Source: an uncultured Prevotellaceae bacterium (GTDB lineage Bacteria > Bacteroidota > Bacteroidia > Bacteroidales > Bacteroidaceae). Taken from it: a stretch of DNA of 64,000 bases. The stretch lies in the NCBI GenBank assembly GCA_900316445.1, contig ONCZ01000001.1:149858-213857 (forward strand), written 5' to 3'. The notes below the pieces were generated by a model. That model was given only the letters and a program-made list of their open reading frames with translations. It made no database searches and had not been told where the DNA came from. Shown here one piece after another: positions 55,318-63,628 of the stretch (position 1 is the first letter of the stretch; every line of letters starts with the position of its first letter). Both the position numbers and the translations under genes were made by a program.

Positions 55318-55350
55318 CAAAATTACAAAAAATATTTGAATAATGCCAAT
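55318..55350 (-). promoter_or_regulatory. Promoter of the structured RNA
   Basis: ATTG (55350-55347) and TAATTTTG (55325-55318) are separated by 21 bases on the minus strand. It lies between the sensor gene stop (55394) and the RNA. Confidence 0.6.
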
Positions 55351-55393
55351 GGATAACGGATAATTTTGCTGCGCCTTGTTATTTTTTAACGAT

Positions 55394-58003
55394 TCACTTC
55401 TTGCGCCTCTTCCAGAACCACAGCCACAGCAGCACAGCCAGCACCACGAGGCCGATGGCCCAGTACACCGCCTGTCCGTAACCCGTGAACGGCGGAACGA
55501 CAACCTCCACCGTGCGCAGGTCGAACTTCTCAGGCGACTCTAACAGGAAGGCTTTCACCTTAAAGGTATAGGTGCCGGCCTTCAGCTTATCGTAGGTGGC
55601 TATGCGGTTTCTCTCTGCGTTGTGCCATTCTTCTTCGTAGCCTTCCAGCATATATTGATAATGTACGCGATGCTGCAGCGCATAGTTCATTGCCGCAAAG
55701 CGGAAGCCGAAACTCTTAGCGTTGGCAGGCAGCTTGATCCTGCGGGCCATCGGCGCGTAGAAGTCGTAGTTGTCGTTGAACCTCGGGCTCTGCAGCTCCC
55801 CGTTCACGAAGAAGTCGGTGATCTGCAGCTTCAGCAGTGAACCCTTCTCCGCCATCAGTTTACTCCGATCTACGACATAGTAACCGTTGATCGTTCCGAA
55901 GAGGATATCATCGTTCTCCAGTGTGATGGCGCCGCCCTCCGACATCATCGTCTCGTCAACACCGTCGAGGTTGGAGAACGTGGTAAAGATCTTCTTCTCA
56001 ATGTCGAGGGTGGAGATGATATGCTCGGTGGCGAACCAGGCGTTGCCGTGTTGGTCGAAGGTGATGCTGCGGATCTCCTCCGAAGGCAGACCGTCTTTGG
56101 CACCGTAGTTCTCAAACAGCCAGTTGCCGTCCTTATCCTTACCGATGCTGTAGGCGATGCCGCCGCCGTTCGAACCTACCCACATATGTCCTCTGTTGTC
56201 GCGCTTCAGGATGATGATGTCATTGCTCATCAGCACCTGATCGCCCTCCGAAGGCATCTTCAGTTTCTCTATCTTCACCTCCTTGCCCTCATACCTCATA
56301 ATGAGGATACCGTCGGTGGTGCCTGCCCACACATTCCCTTCAATATCTACTTCTATCGTTCTGACTTTCAGATAGGTATTGTTCTTCGGATATTCCTTCA
56401 TCCCGTTCTTCGGATGCTGGAAGATGAAGCCTCCCCTCGAGTCCTTGATCAGGAGATTCACACCGCCGCCGTAGGTCGCAATCCAGATATTTCCCTGCTT
56501 GTCTTCTACGGCGTAGTAGGCGGCATTGTCGCTGAGGCTCTGCGGGTTGCCCTCCTCATAACAGAACTTCTTGATATCCCAGCCGCCGTTGGCTTTGGGC
56601 GACATCAGAAACACGCCGTAGTCCTTCGAACAGATCCAGTAGTTGCCCTTCGAATCCTTCGAGATACCGTAGATTCTGCCGAAGCTGTTGCCCTGCGAGT
56701 CCTGCGTGATCTTCTCCTGACGGCCGTTGTCATAGTTCATAAAGATGCAGCTGCTCTTGTTGCCGAGCATCAGCACCTTCCTGTCCTTGTCGTAGTAGAG
56801 GGCGCGGATCTCGTTCTCTAATGTCGAGACGGCGTCTGGCACAGGTCTGATGCGCACGATATTGTCCTTCAGGATGTCGAGTTTCTCCAGTCCTCTGCGG
56901 CTGGTCGATTCCCACACCACACCCTCTTTGATCACCAGCGCCGCATTCACGGTGTTCGACAGGTTCCAGGGGTTGCTCGGGTCGTTGTGGAAGTATTCCA
57001 CCTGATCCGTCTCGCGGTTATAGTAGCCGTAGCCGCCGTGATTCATACGGATCCACACGACGCCGTTGTGCTCATTGAACTCTCCGCCGCGTCCGTCCTG
57101 CTCCGGCACGAGCACCATCTGTTGGAAGAACTTCTCGTTGCCCGTCTCGGGATTCAGTCTCGACACACCCATGCGGTCGTCGCAGAACCACACCAGCCCG
57201 TGACTGTCCACATAGGTGCTGAAGATACCCATACCGTTGGGCTTCCTCAGCAGCTTGGGCTCCTGTCCGTAGGCGAAGGAGTAGATGCTGCCGTCCTTCG
57301 TGGCGGCAAAGATGTTGTAGCCGTTGGAGTAGAGGCACGAGATGCGCTGGTCGGGCAGGATGGCGTCCCTCTCCAGCGACAGGCTCCTTCGGTTCAGACG
57401 GTGGATGCCCTTGTTCGTACCTAACCAGATGTCGCTCTGATAACCCTCGGCCATACTGGTGATGCTCAGTTCCCCGGCGGTGATCTTCTCGCTCTTCAGT
57501 CCCCGGCGGTCCAGCGTCATCATATAGATGGAATTGTTGCCGGCGATGCTCACGAGCACCTCGCCCGAGCTCGTCACGAGCAGCGGTGCGTTCGTGCGGT
57601 ACTCCTCGAAGCCGTCATAGCCCTCGAAGGGGTTGATGATCCGGTCGGTATTCCTGTCCAACACGAACACGCGGTCGTCGTACATATGCATCCACACGTT
57701 CTGCGACTGGTCGATCACGATGTCGAGGATGCGGTTGTGCAGGTTCTTGATATGACTCGAGTTGCCCGTCTTGTAGTTATAGAACTCATAGCCGTCGAAG
57801 CGCGACAGGCCGTTCCAGGTGGCGAGCCAAATGAATCCGAGGTCGTCCTGGCAGATCATCGACACGGCGTTGCTGCACAGTCCGTTTTCGGTTGACAGAT
57901 GGATGCGCGATGCCTGTAATTGCTGGGCGGAAATGGTCTGACAGCTGAGCATCAGCACGACACTCAGAAGCAGTAGTTTGTAGTATTTGTAATAGCTCAT
58001 CAT
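55394..58003 (-). CDS. Propeller/Y_Y_Y sensor protein without kinase (HTCS-like, truncated)
   Basis: 869 residues. A signal peptide (about 1-26) is followed by two-component regulator propeller repeats (e.g. LSRFDGYEFYNY near 65, then many W-x-G blades) to ~750, a Y_Y_Y domain (about 755-835) and a single membrane segment (about 842-862) ending in KRRKK and a stop. Hybrid sensors of this family continue with HisKA, HATPase, receiver and AraC parts, about 500 more residues. It has its own promoter (58036-58029). Either it is truncated or it signals through a partner. Confidence 0.87.
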   Translation of the reverse strand: MMSYYKYYKLLLLSVVLMLSCQTISAQQLQASRIHLSTENGLCSNAVSMICQDDLGFIWLATWNGLSRFDGYEFYNYKTGNSSHIKNLHNRILDIVIDQSQNVWMHMYDDRVFVLDRNTDRIINPFEGYDGFEEYRTNAPLLVTSSGEVLVSIAGNNSIYMMTLDRRGLKSEKITAGELSITSMAEGYQSDIWLGTNKGIHRLNRRSLSLERDAILPDQRISCLYSNGYNIFAATKDGSIYSFAYGQEPKLLRKPNGMGIFSTYVDSHGLVWFCDDRMGVSRLNPETGNEKFFQQMVLVPEQDGRGGEFNEHNGVVWIRMNHGGYGYYNRETDQVEYFHNDPSNPWNLSNTVNAALVIKEGVVWESTSRRGLEKLDILKDNIVRIRPVPDAVSTLENEIRALYYDKDRKVLMLGNKSSCIFMNYDNGRQEKITQDSQGNSFGRIYGISKDSKGNYWICSKDYGVFLMSPKANGGWDIKKFCYEEGNPQSLSDNAAYYAVEDKQGNIWIATYGGGVNLLIKDSRGGFIFQHPKNGMKEYPKNNTYLKVRTIEVDIEGNVWAGTTDGILIMRYEGKEVKIEKLKMPSEGDQVLMSNDIIILKRDNRGHMWVGSNGGGIAYSIGKDKDGNWLFENYGAKDGLPSEEIRSITFDQHGNAWFATEHIISTLDIEKKIFTTFSNLDGVDETMMSEGGAITLENDDILFGTINGYYVVDRSKLMAEKGSLLKLQITDFFVNGELQSPRFNDNYDFYAPMARRIKLPANAKSFGFRFAAMNYALQHRVHYQYMLEGYEEEWHNAERNRIATYDKLKAGTYTFKVKAFLLESPEKFDLRTVEVVVPPFTGYGQAVYWAIGLVVLAVLLWLWFWKRRKK

Positions 58004-58028
58004 TCTGACCGTTTTAGTATTTACCTTG

Positions 58029-58036
58029 CAAAATTA
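58029..58036 (-). promoter_or_regulatory. -7 element of the propeller sensor gene
   Basis: TAATTTTG on the minus strand (58036-58029) lies 26 bases before ATG 58003. Confidence 0.5.
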
Positions 58037-58078
58037 CATATTTTCTTCAAAATAGCCAAATAATTCGCGGAAATTTCC

Positions 58079-58086
58079 TATCTTTG
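58079..58086 (+). promoter_or_regulatory. -7 element of the WecB-like gene
   Basis: TATCTTTG lies 18 bases before ATG 58105. The 20 bases upstream contain AATTCGCGGAAAT, close to the shared spacer dyad. The -33 element is weak. Confidence 0.55.
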
Positions 58087-58104
58087 CACAAAAATTAAGG
58101 AATT

Positions 58105-59196
58105 ATGACAAAGAATATCTGTATTCTCGCCGGTGCACGGCCGAACTTCATCAAAGTGTCTCCCTTAGTGCGGGCCATCAGCCAGCGCCCCGAAGCCCGC
58201 TGTCTGCTCGTCTATGCCGGCAGTGCCGACGATCCCACGCTCGAGGCCTCCCTCTTCGACGACCTCCAGATCTCCCGTCCGCAGTATTACCTCGGCGTCG
58301 TCAGCACGAGCCTCAATGAGATCACCAGTCAGGTGATGGCGCAGTTCGACAAGTTCCTCGACGAACATCCCGTCGATGTGGTGATCGTGGTTGACGACCT
58401 CGCCTCGACGATGGCCGCCGCTATCGTCACGAAGAAACGGGGTATCCGTCTCGCCCATCTCGTGGCTGGCACGCGCTCGTTCGACATCAAGATGCCCAAG
58501 GAAATCAACCGCCTCGTCATCGATGCGCTGTCTGATTACCTCTTCACCGCCGGTGTCCGCTCCACAGGTGTCGCTACCCGCGAACAGTCCGAGCAGTCGC
58601 AGACCTATATGGTCGGCAACATCCTTATGGACACCCTCCGTTTCAATCACGACCGTCTTCGCCGTCCGTCATTACTTCCTGATCTTCAGGAAAATAGCTA
58701 CCTCGTCTTCACGCTTAACCGCAAGGCTCTTTTGGCTGACGAGGACAACCTCCGCAAGATGCTCACCGCCCTCGTTGAGGCAGCAGGCTCTACTCCCATC
58801 ATCGCCCCCTTGCGTCCAGAGGCTTCTGAGATTGTTTCTCGCATCACCTCCGCCTCCGATGAAATCATAATTCTCAACTCTCAATTCTCAATTCTCAATT
58901 CCCTGAGTTACCTCGAGTTCGGTTGGCTCACCGCTCACGCCAAGGGCGTCATCACCGACTCCGGTAACGTTGCCGAAGAAGCGACCTTCAACGGCGTCCC
59001 CTGCATCACTTTAAACAACTACACCGAACATCAGGAGACCGTCACCGTCGGCTCCAATGTCCTCGTGGGCGAAGATCCCGAGAAGCTCCGTGAAGCCGTC
59101 ACCCAGCTCGTCAATGGCCAGTGGAAGCACAGCGCCTTACCCGACCGCTGGGACGGGCGTACTGCCGACAGAATCTTGCAGATTCTCCTCGCGTGA
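58105..59196 (+). CDS. UDP-GlcNAc 2-epimerase-like protein with altered active-site motifs
   Basis: A 363-residue WecB-fold protein. It keeps GARPNFIKVSPLV (usual GTRPExIK), HLVAGTRS, KEINRLVID, VGNILMD and TDSGNVAEEA. It differs where the enzyme normally has GDT (here DDL) and H-R-x-E-N (here LNRKA), so normal 2-epimerisation is doubtful. Residues 256-265 (NSQFSILNS) come from a CTCAATT tandem repeat. It is transcribed alone, divergent from the sensor gene. Confidence 0.72.
   Translation: MTKNICILAGARPNFIKVSPLVRAISQRPEARCLLVYAGSADDPTLEASLFDDLQISRPQYYLGVVSTSLNEITSQVMAQFDKFLDEHPVDVVIVVDDLASTMAAAIVTKKRGIRLAHLVAGTRSFDIKMPKEINRLVIDALSDYLFTAGVRSTGVATREQSEQSQTYMVGNILMDTLRFNHDRLRRPSLLPDLQENSYLVFTLNRKALLADEDNLRKMLTALVEAAGSTPIIAPLRPEASEIVSRITSASDEIIILNSQFSILNSLSYLEFGWLTAHAKGVITDSGNVAEEATFNGVPCITLNNYTEHQETVTVGSNVLVGEDPEKLREAVTQLVNGQWKHSALPDRWDGRTADRILQILLA
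58871..58900. repeat. CTCAATT tandem repeat inside the WecB-like gene
   Basis: Four units (TTCTCAACTC, TCAATTC, TCAATTC, TCAATT) in frame. Such repeats are usual between genes in this lineage; here one is translated. Confidence 0.8.
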
Positions 59197-59259
59197 AGTA
59201 TTTTCTAACACGAAAAGAAAAAAAATACAGAAAAGATGCTTCAATTCCAAATAAATGTT

Positions 59260-59267
59260 TACCTTTG
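59260..59267 (+). promoter_or_regulatory. -7 element of the beta-barrel protein gene
   Basis: TACCTTTG lies 56 bases before ATG 59324, giving a leader of about 50 bases rich in A and T. Confidence 0.55.
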
Positions 59268-59323
59268 CAGCGTGAATAGAAACAAATTAATAAATTAATA
59301 ACCACTTAACAAACAGAAAACGT

Positions 59324-59800
59324 ATGAAAAAGTTAATGATGATTGCTTGTATGATGCTGTTCTCAACAGCCATGTTCGCAGAAAAGGGTGATTTCTTCGT
59401 TGGCGGTGGATTCAGCTACGGCATCCACTCTGATTACAAGAACTTCGGTATCGGTGTGAAGGGTCAGTACGAGATCCTCGACAACTTCCGTGCCGACGCC
59501 CAGATTGACCACTTCTTCAAGAACAATGGTGTCCAGATTTCCGACATCAACATCAACGTCGAGTACGCCTTCCCCGTATCCGATGCCATCAACGTCTATC
59601 CCCTTGCCGGTTTGGTATTCGTAGGCCACAGCGAGAGCAACTTCGGCTTCCTGAATTCCGCCAAGGCTGGCTTCAACCTCGGTGCAGGCGCTGAGATCCC
59701 CTTCAACGACAAGTGGAAGATCTTCTTCGATGCAAAGTATCAGATTGTCAGTGGCTGGGGCCGTTTTGTTCCCACACTCGGTGTGCTCTTCAAACTCTAA
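59324..59800 (+). CDS. Small outer-membrane beta-barrel protein
   Basis: 158 residues. A signal peptide (about 1-19, MLFSTAMFA-E) is followed by alternating hydrophobic strands ending in F-K-L, the usual C-terminal strand of an eight-stranded barrel (OmpA/OmpX/OMP_b-brl type). A strong hairpin follows at 59813-59837. The function is unknown; such proteins anchor the envelope or bind ligands. Confidence 0.8.
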   Translation: MKKLMMIACMMLFSTAMFAEKGDFFVGGGFSYGIHSDYKNFGIGVKGQYEILDNFRADAQIDHFFKNNGVQISDININVEYAFPVSDAINVYPLAGLVFVGHSESNFGFLNSAKAGFNLGAGAEIPFNDKWKIFFDAKYQIVSGWGRFVPTLGVLFKL

Positions 59801-59812
59801 ACGAGAAATCTA

Positions 59813-59837
59813 CCCTGGCGCCCCTTCGGCGTCAGGG
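59813..59837 (+). terminator. Hairpin after the beta-barrel gene
   Basis: CCCTGGCGCC (59813-59822) pairs with GGCGTCAGGG (59828-59837), one G-U pair. It is followed by CTTATTGTTTA, so termination is partial at best. The next gene starts 35 bases later. Confidence 0.65.
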
Positions 59838-59872
59838 CTTATTGTTTATAAACCAACCTAAGACGTAACACA

Positions 59873-61159
59873 ATGAAAAGAATCGTTTTAATGTTAATGC
59901 TGGTGGTGGCCTTCGCCGCTACTGCCGATGCTCAGGGCTTCCTCAAGCGCCTGAAGGACCGTGCGCTCAACTCTGCTGAGAACGCCATTTCCAATAAGGT
60001 GGACAGCAAGATCTACGAAGAGACTAACGACGCGATGGACGATGCCCTCGACGGCAAGAAGTCCAAGAAATCCAAGAAGTCAAGCAGCGATGACGAAGAT
60101 GAGGCTGTTGCTGAGGATAATACTCCCGATGCCGTAGCTCAGAACCAGAAGAGCGACTTCGTTCGTGGTAGCGTGATCCTCTTTGAGGATGACTTTGCCA
60201 ACGAGCAGATGGGTGAATTCCCGTCTAAGTGGGATATCAGCGACGGCAGTCTGGAGGTCGCTTCCGTCAACGGCAAGAAGTATGCGCACAGCAATTCTTC
60301 AGGAACTACTGTTTTCTCCCCTCTGATGCAGAATATGAAGTCTTATCTGCCTGATGTCTTTACCCTCGAGTGGGAAGAGTTTATGTGCAAACCCGGTGAT
60401 ATAGACCAGATGGCATGGCATATCTATTTCTATCAGGGTGACGACGAGCTTGGCAATATCTATAAAATGTTCCGGCCAGGTAATCCGGATGTTTACGGAA
60501 ACTATTCATTTAAGAAGGGTGGCGGTGCTTCTGGTGATGTGACTGGCGATTTGAGATGGGATGATTTGGAGAAATGTGTTAAGCTTGGACAGTGGAACCA
60601 TTTCGCTATTTCGTTCAACAAGCGTGCTTTCAAATACTATATCAATGGGCAGCGTGTCATCAATCTGCCTAATGTGGCTGCTCCCAGTCGTTTCGAATTC
60701 CATGTCCAAGATGGATACCCGTATTGTGGCGTTGGTCATGTGATTCTCGCCAAAGGTGCTGCAGATCTCTATCAGCGTCAAACCACTGACCTCTCTGCCG
60801 TTGAGAAGGCCATTGCCGAGACGGGTAAGTTCGTGACCAACAACATCCTCTTCGAGACCGGCAAGGCTACGCTGAAGCCTGAGTCGATGGCTGAGATCCA
60901 GAAGGTCGCCGACTACATGAAGAAGAACCCCGGTGCCCGTTTCGAGGTGCAGGGACATACCGACAATCAGGGTTCCGACGCCATCAACGATCCGCTCTCC
61001 CAGCAGCGTGCTGAGGCCGTCGTCAAGGCCCTCGAAGGCCTCGGCTGCGATCCCTTCAACCTCCGTCCCGTGGGTAAGGGTTCCCACGAGCCTGTGGCTG
61101 ACAACTCCACCGATGCCGGCCGCGCCCAGAACAGACGAGTTGAATTTATCAAGCGATGA
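59873..61159 (+). CDS. OmpA-family protein with LamG-like middle domain
   Basis: 428 residues. A signal peptide (about 1-20, FAATADA-Q) is followed by a charged Lys/Ser and Asp/Glu linker (about 55-90). A beta-sandwich region resembling a LamG/concanavalin fold spans ~100-300. The C-terminal OmpA domain (about 318-428) carries NILFETGKATLKPES, VQGHTDNQG and the RAQNRRVEF peptidoglycan-binding motif. It probably links the outer membrane to the cell wall. A strong terminator follows. Confidence 0.87.
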   Translation: MKRIVLMLMLVVAFAATADAQGFLKRLKDRALNSAENAISNKVDSKIYEETNDAMDDALDGKKSKKSKKSSSDDEDEAVAEDNTPDAVAQNQKSDFVRGSVILFEDDFANEQMGEFPSKWDISDGSLEVASVNGKKYAHSNSSGTTVFSPLMQNMKSYLPDVFTLEWEEFMCKPGDIDQMAWHIYFYQGDDELGNIYKMFRPGNPDVYGNYSFKKGGGASGDVTGDLRWDDLEKCVKLGQWNHFAISFNKRAFKYYINGQRVINLPNVAAPSRFEFHVQDGYPYCGVGHVILAKGAADLYQRQTTDLSAVEKAIAETGKFVTNNILFETGKATLKPESMAEIQKVADYMKKNPGARFEVQGHTDNQGSDAINDPLSQQRAEAVVKALEGLGCDPFNLRPVGKGSHEPVADNSTDAGRAQNRRVEFIKR

Positions 61160-61240
61160 GAGCAGAGATGAAAGCTCGCTTTCAATCTATGCCGAGGCGC
61201 GACGGTAAATGGACGTAGTCAATTTATTAAAAAGTAAAGT

Positions 61241-61272
61241 AAGTCCCGCAGCCGTCGCTGCGGGACTTTTTC
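61241..61272. terminator. Intrinsic terminator after the OmpA-family gene
   Basis: AAGTCCCGCAGC (61241-61252) pairs perfectly with GCTGCGGGACTT (61257-61268), loop CGTC, then TTTTCTT. It also serves the convergent remnant gene at 61273. Confidence 0.9.
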
Positions 61273-61716
61273 TTACCCATACTTCTTTTTATACGCCTCC
61301 GTCTTACGGTAGTTCCCGCTCACTTCGTCAAAGGCTATATACCCTCGGCTGACCCAACTGCGAAGAGTGGAATCTCCGTCGCCCGTCTTCCCCTGACTCT
61401 GTCGCATCTGGCGGTATTGCTCCTTCGTGAACTCATCCTGAAGCAACTCCAGCAGATTCTGAGGCCCCGACTGCCGCTGTATCTCCACCTCTTCGCGCAG
61501 TTCCTTCTCTAACTGCTGACCGAAGAAGAGCATCTTGCACCAGAGATTATACTGCTGACTCCAGCGGACGAAATCAGCGATCTCACGGGACCATTTATAC
61601 CCGTGCGCCACGTAGAGCACCATCCCTTTCAGCCAGGCGATCACGTTGGCACATTTGAGGATTAAACAATGAATATTAATAACTCTCAAAGATAATATAA
61701 AATGTGCTTCGAGCAC
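61273..61716 (-). pseudogene. C-terminal remnant of a mobile-element protein (DUF3987-like)
   Basis: An open frame of 147 codons. From residue ~25 on it reads like the C-terminal part of DUF3987/primase-like proteins of Bacteroidales elements: ANVIAWLKGMVLYVAHGYKW, DFVRWSQQYNLWCKMLFFG and LLELLQDEFTKEQYRQMRQ. The first ~22 residues are unlike the rest and run into the ISL3 left flank, so the 5' part of the gene appears lost. The family match is from memory and moderate. Confidence 0.5.
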
Positions 61717-61823
61717 TCATTTAGGACGAAGAATTGCATGTGAGCCTTGATTTCCTACCTGATTCGAGATAATTTTTTCAATTTTATCTTGACTGGCTTA
61801 TAATTCGAGATTTTTATGTATCT

Positions 61824-63519
61824 TTGTATGTGCGAAATAGAAAGAAAAAGCGCCCATCTGCACGGTGCAAAGGTACGAAGAATTCTGGACTTACGCAAGT
61901 AATTGGCCAGATAAAATCAATCGTGAGTGAAAAATGTCGCTTGTGGCACATCTCGTTGGATCCTTCCAAGGAGCCCGTCATCAGCGGCGAGTGTTTAACC
62001 TTCCATGCTCACACCACAGGTACAACGGCAATCTGCCCGGAAGCGTATATCAGCTATACACAGCTACCGTTATCGTAAGATCCAGTGTACGGAATGGCTT
62101 GGCCACCACACCATCCTGATACTGAAGACCCGCCATATGGTATGCACAAACAAGGAGTGTGGGAAGAAAATATTCGCCGAACCGCTGGCGATGACGCATC
62201 CATACGGCCGTCATACCTATGATGTAGAGAAGCGTATCCGTCATGAGGTACTGGAACAGACCGCACGTAAGGCATCTGAGACACTGACTATGCAACGTAT
62301 CCAAATCAGTGTGTCTTGTATCCGGGTATTACGGCTGATGGGTAGGATAAACCCGCAAGTACGTACCAGCGGCTATGTGGGACTGGACGACTTCGCCAAA
62401 TGGAAAGGGCACAAGTACATGTGCGTCATAGTGGATCACTATACGCGCCAGCCCCTTGCCCTCTTTGACTCCCGTTATGGTCAGGAGATAACGGACTGGC
62501 TAGCCTCGCATCCGGGAATAAAGGTGGTCACTTGTGACGGAAGTCAAAGCTATGCTGCCATCATCAGTGCTGCGTCGGAATTCATCCGGCAGGTGTCAGA
62601 CCGTTTCCACCTGATGCAGAACCTGAAGAAGGCATCCGTCGAGCCGATAAAGAGTCTGCTGGGACAGGTCTGGGAGAAAATGCCATATCCATACCCTACG
62701 GAAGAGGATGCCTACAAGTCCATTGTAGAAGCCATCTGTCAGATGGGGGACGGGAGGCGTCGTGAAAGAGTCTTGTTTTTCTATGCAGCCCGTCGCCTTA
62801 TGGATGACGGACTGACATTGGCCGAGACTGCAAAATCACTTGGCGTGACCTCCCGCAAGGTGTACAACACTCTGTCTGGCGGTGTCCTGTCTGTATTGAG
62901 CACGGATCAGAAGAGGGCAATGAAAGCCGCAAGGGAGATGGCCCGTATTATAAGCACTGGCTGCATCACGCAGGAAAGCGTGGCAAAGAAGCTTAGTGTA
63001 AGGCTCCATTCACGTATCCTGCACAAATGCATGTCCCCACTTGTCTGCCAATACAGGAAGTTGCGCGAAGAGATAAGACTGCAAAACAAGGCGCTCGGTG
63101 AACAAAAGGAAGTATGTACAAAAGTCAGGTGTAGCACTATCTGGAAATGCATTGTAACAGGAGAGACCTGTTCAAGGAAACTGCTGAAGCTGAAGGACAC
63201 ACATCTGGAAGTGGAACACATCATACAGATATGCATCGGATTCCGAAAGATGTTGCATGCTGAGGATGATGCACCATGTATGGATGACTGGCTGAAAGAT
63301 GCCATCAGATGCAAGATTAGAGAAATCAGAAGCTTCGCGCTATGTGTCAGAAAAGACAAGGAGGTTGTAATTGAAACTTGCTCTACAAACTATAGTAATG
63401 CATTACTGGAGGGGACTGTCAATAAGACCAAAGCCATCAAGAAGAGCATGTTCAAAAGGGCAAATGCTGATGTCCTGAGGACAAAACTCCTCTATAGTGG
63501 TATGAAATGGGACACCTGA
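61824..63519 (+). pseudogene. ISL3-family transposase, frameshifted
   Basis: The first ~70 codons (frame of 61824, ending ..TTGTTAICPE near 62055) and the rest (frame of 62005, from KRISAIHSYRYRKIQC to 63519) belong to one ISL3 transposase. The break lies in the N-terminal zinc ribbon around 62036-62044, where CPxC should read through. The DDE parts are present: GLDDFAKWKGHKY, VVTCDGSQSYAAII, SDRFHLMQN and NALLEGTVNKTKAIK. The net loss is 2 mod 3 bases (an 8-base deletion would fit). No functional single-frame start is seen. Confidence 0.85.
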
Positions 63520-63593
63520 CTTCGGCGGTTTTAACATTTCCGAGGGGGTGACCCACTTGAAACCCCGATAAACAGGGAATTTTGCTTGGTGAC

Positions 63594-63624
63594 TTGGGTG
63601 ACTCAGGAAATTTGTGTACCTTTG
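63594..63624 (+). promoter_or_regulatory. Promoter of the IS1634-like transposase, almost no leader
   Basis: TTG (63594-63596), a 20-base spacer and TACCTTTG (63617-63624). ATG 63629 follows after four bases, the same layout as at 4428-4463. Confidence 0.65.
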
Positions 63625-63628
63625 CGGC

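Larger units (their letters stand above)
61717..63628 (+). mobile_element. ISL3-type insertion sequence (ends not resolved)
   Basis: The transposase pseudogene with its flanks. I could not find a clear terminal inverted repeat pair: the left part (61660-61820) and right part (63520-63560) do not match well by eye. The element separates the remnant gene at 61273 from the next transposase. Confidence 0.5.

Noticed and set aside
54974-55393. FMN riboswitch expected before ribE
   Set aside because: The conserved RFN boxes are absent on both strands; the structured RNA has other helices.
56021-56821. Open frame of 266 codons antisense to the propeller sensor
   Set aside because: Low-complexity Val/Leu/His-rich translation opposite regular propeller repeats; no start signal.
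58868-58905. Possible CRISPR-like repeat array
   Set aside because: Units are 7 bases without spacers; a simple tandem repeat.
61816-61890. ATG at 61816 as the ISL3 start
   Set aside because: That frame closes after about two dozen codons and is not the transposase frame.
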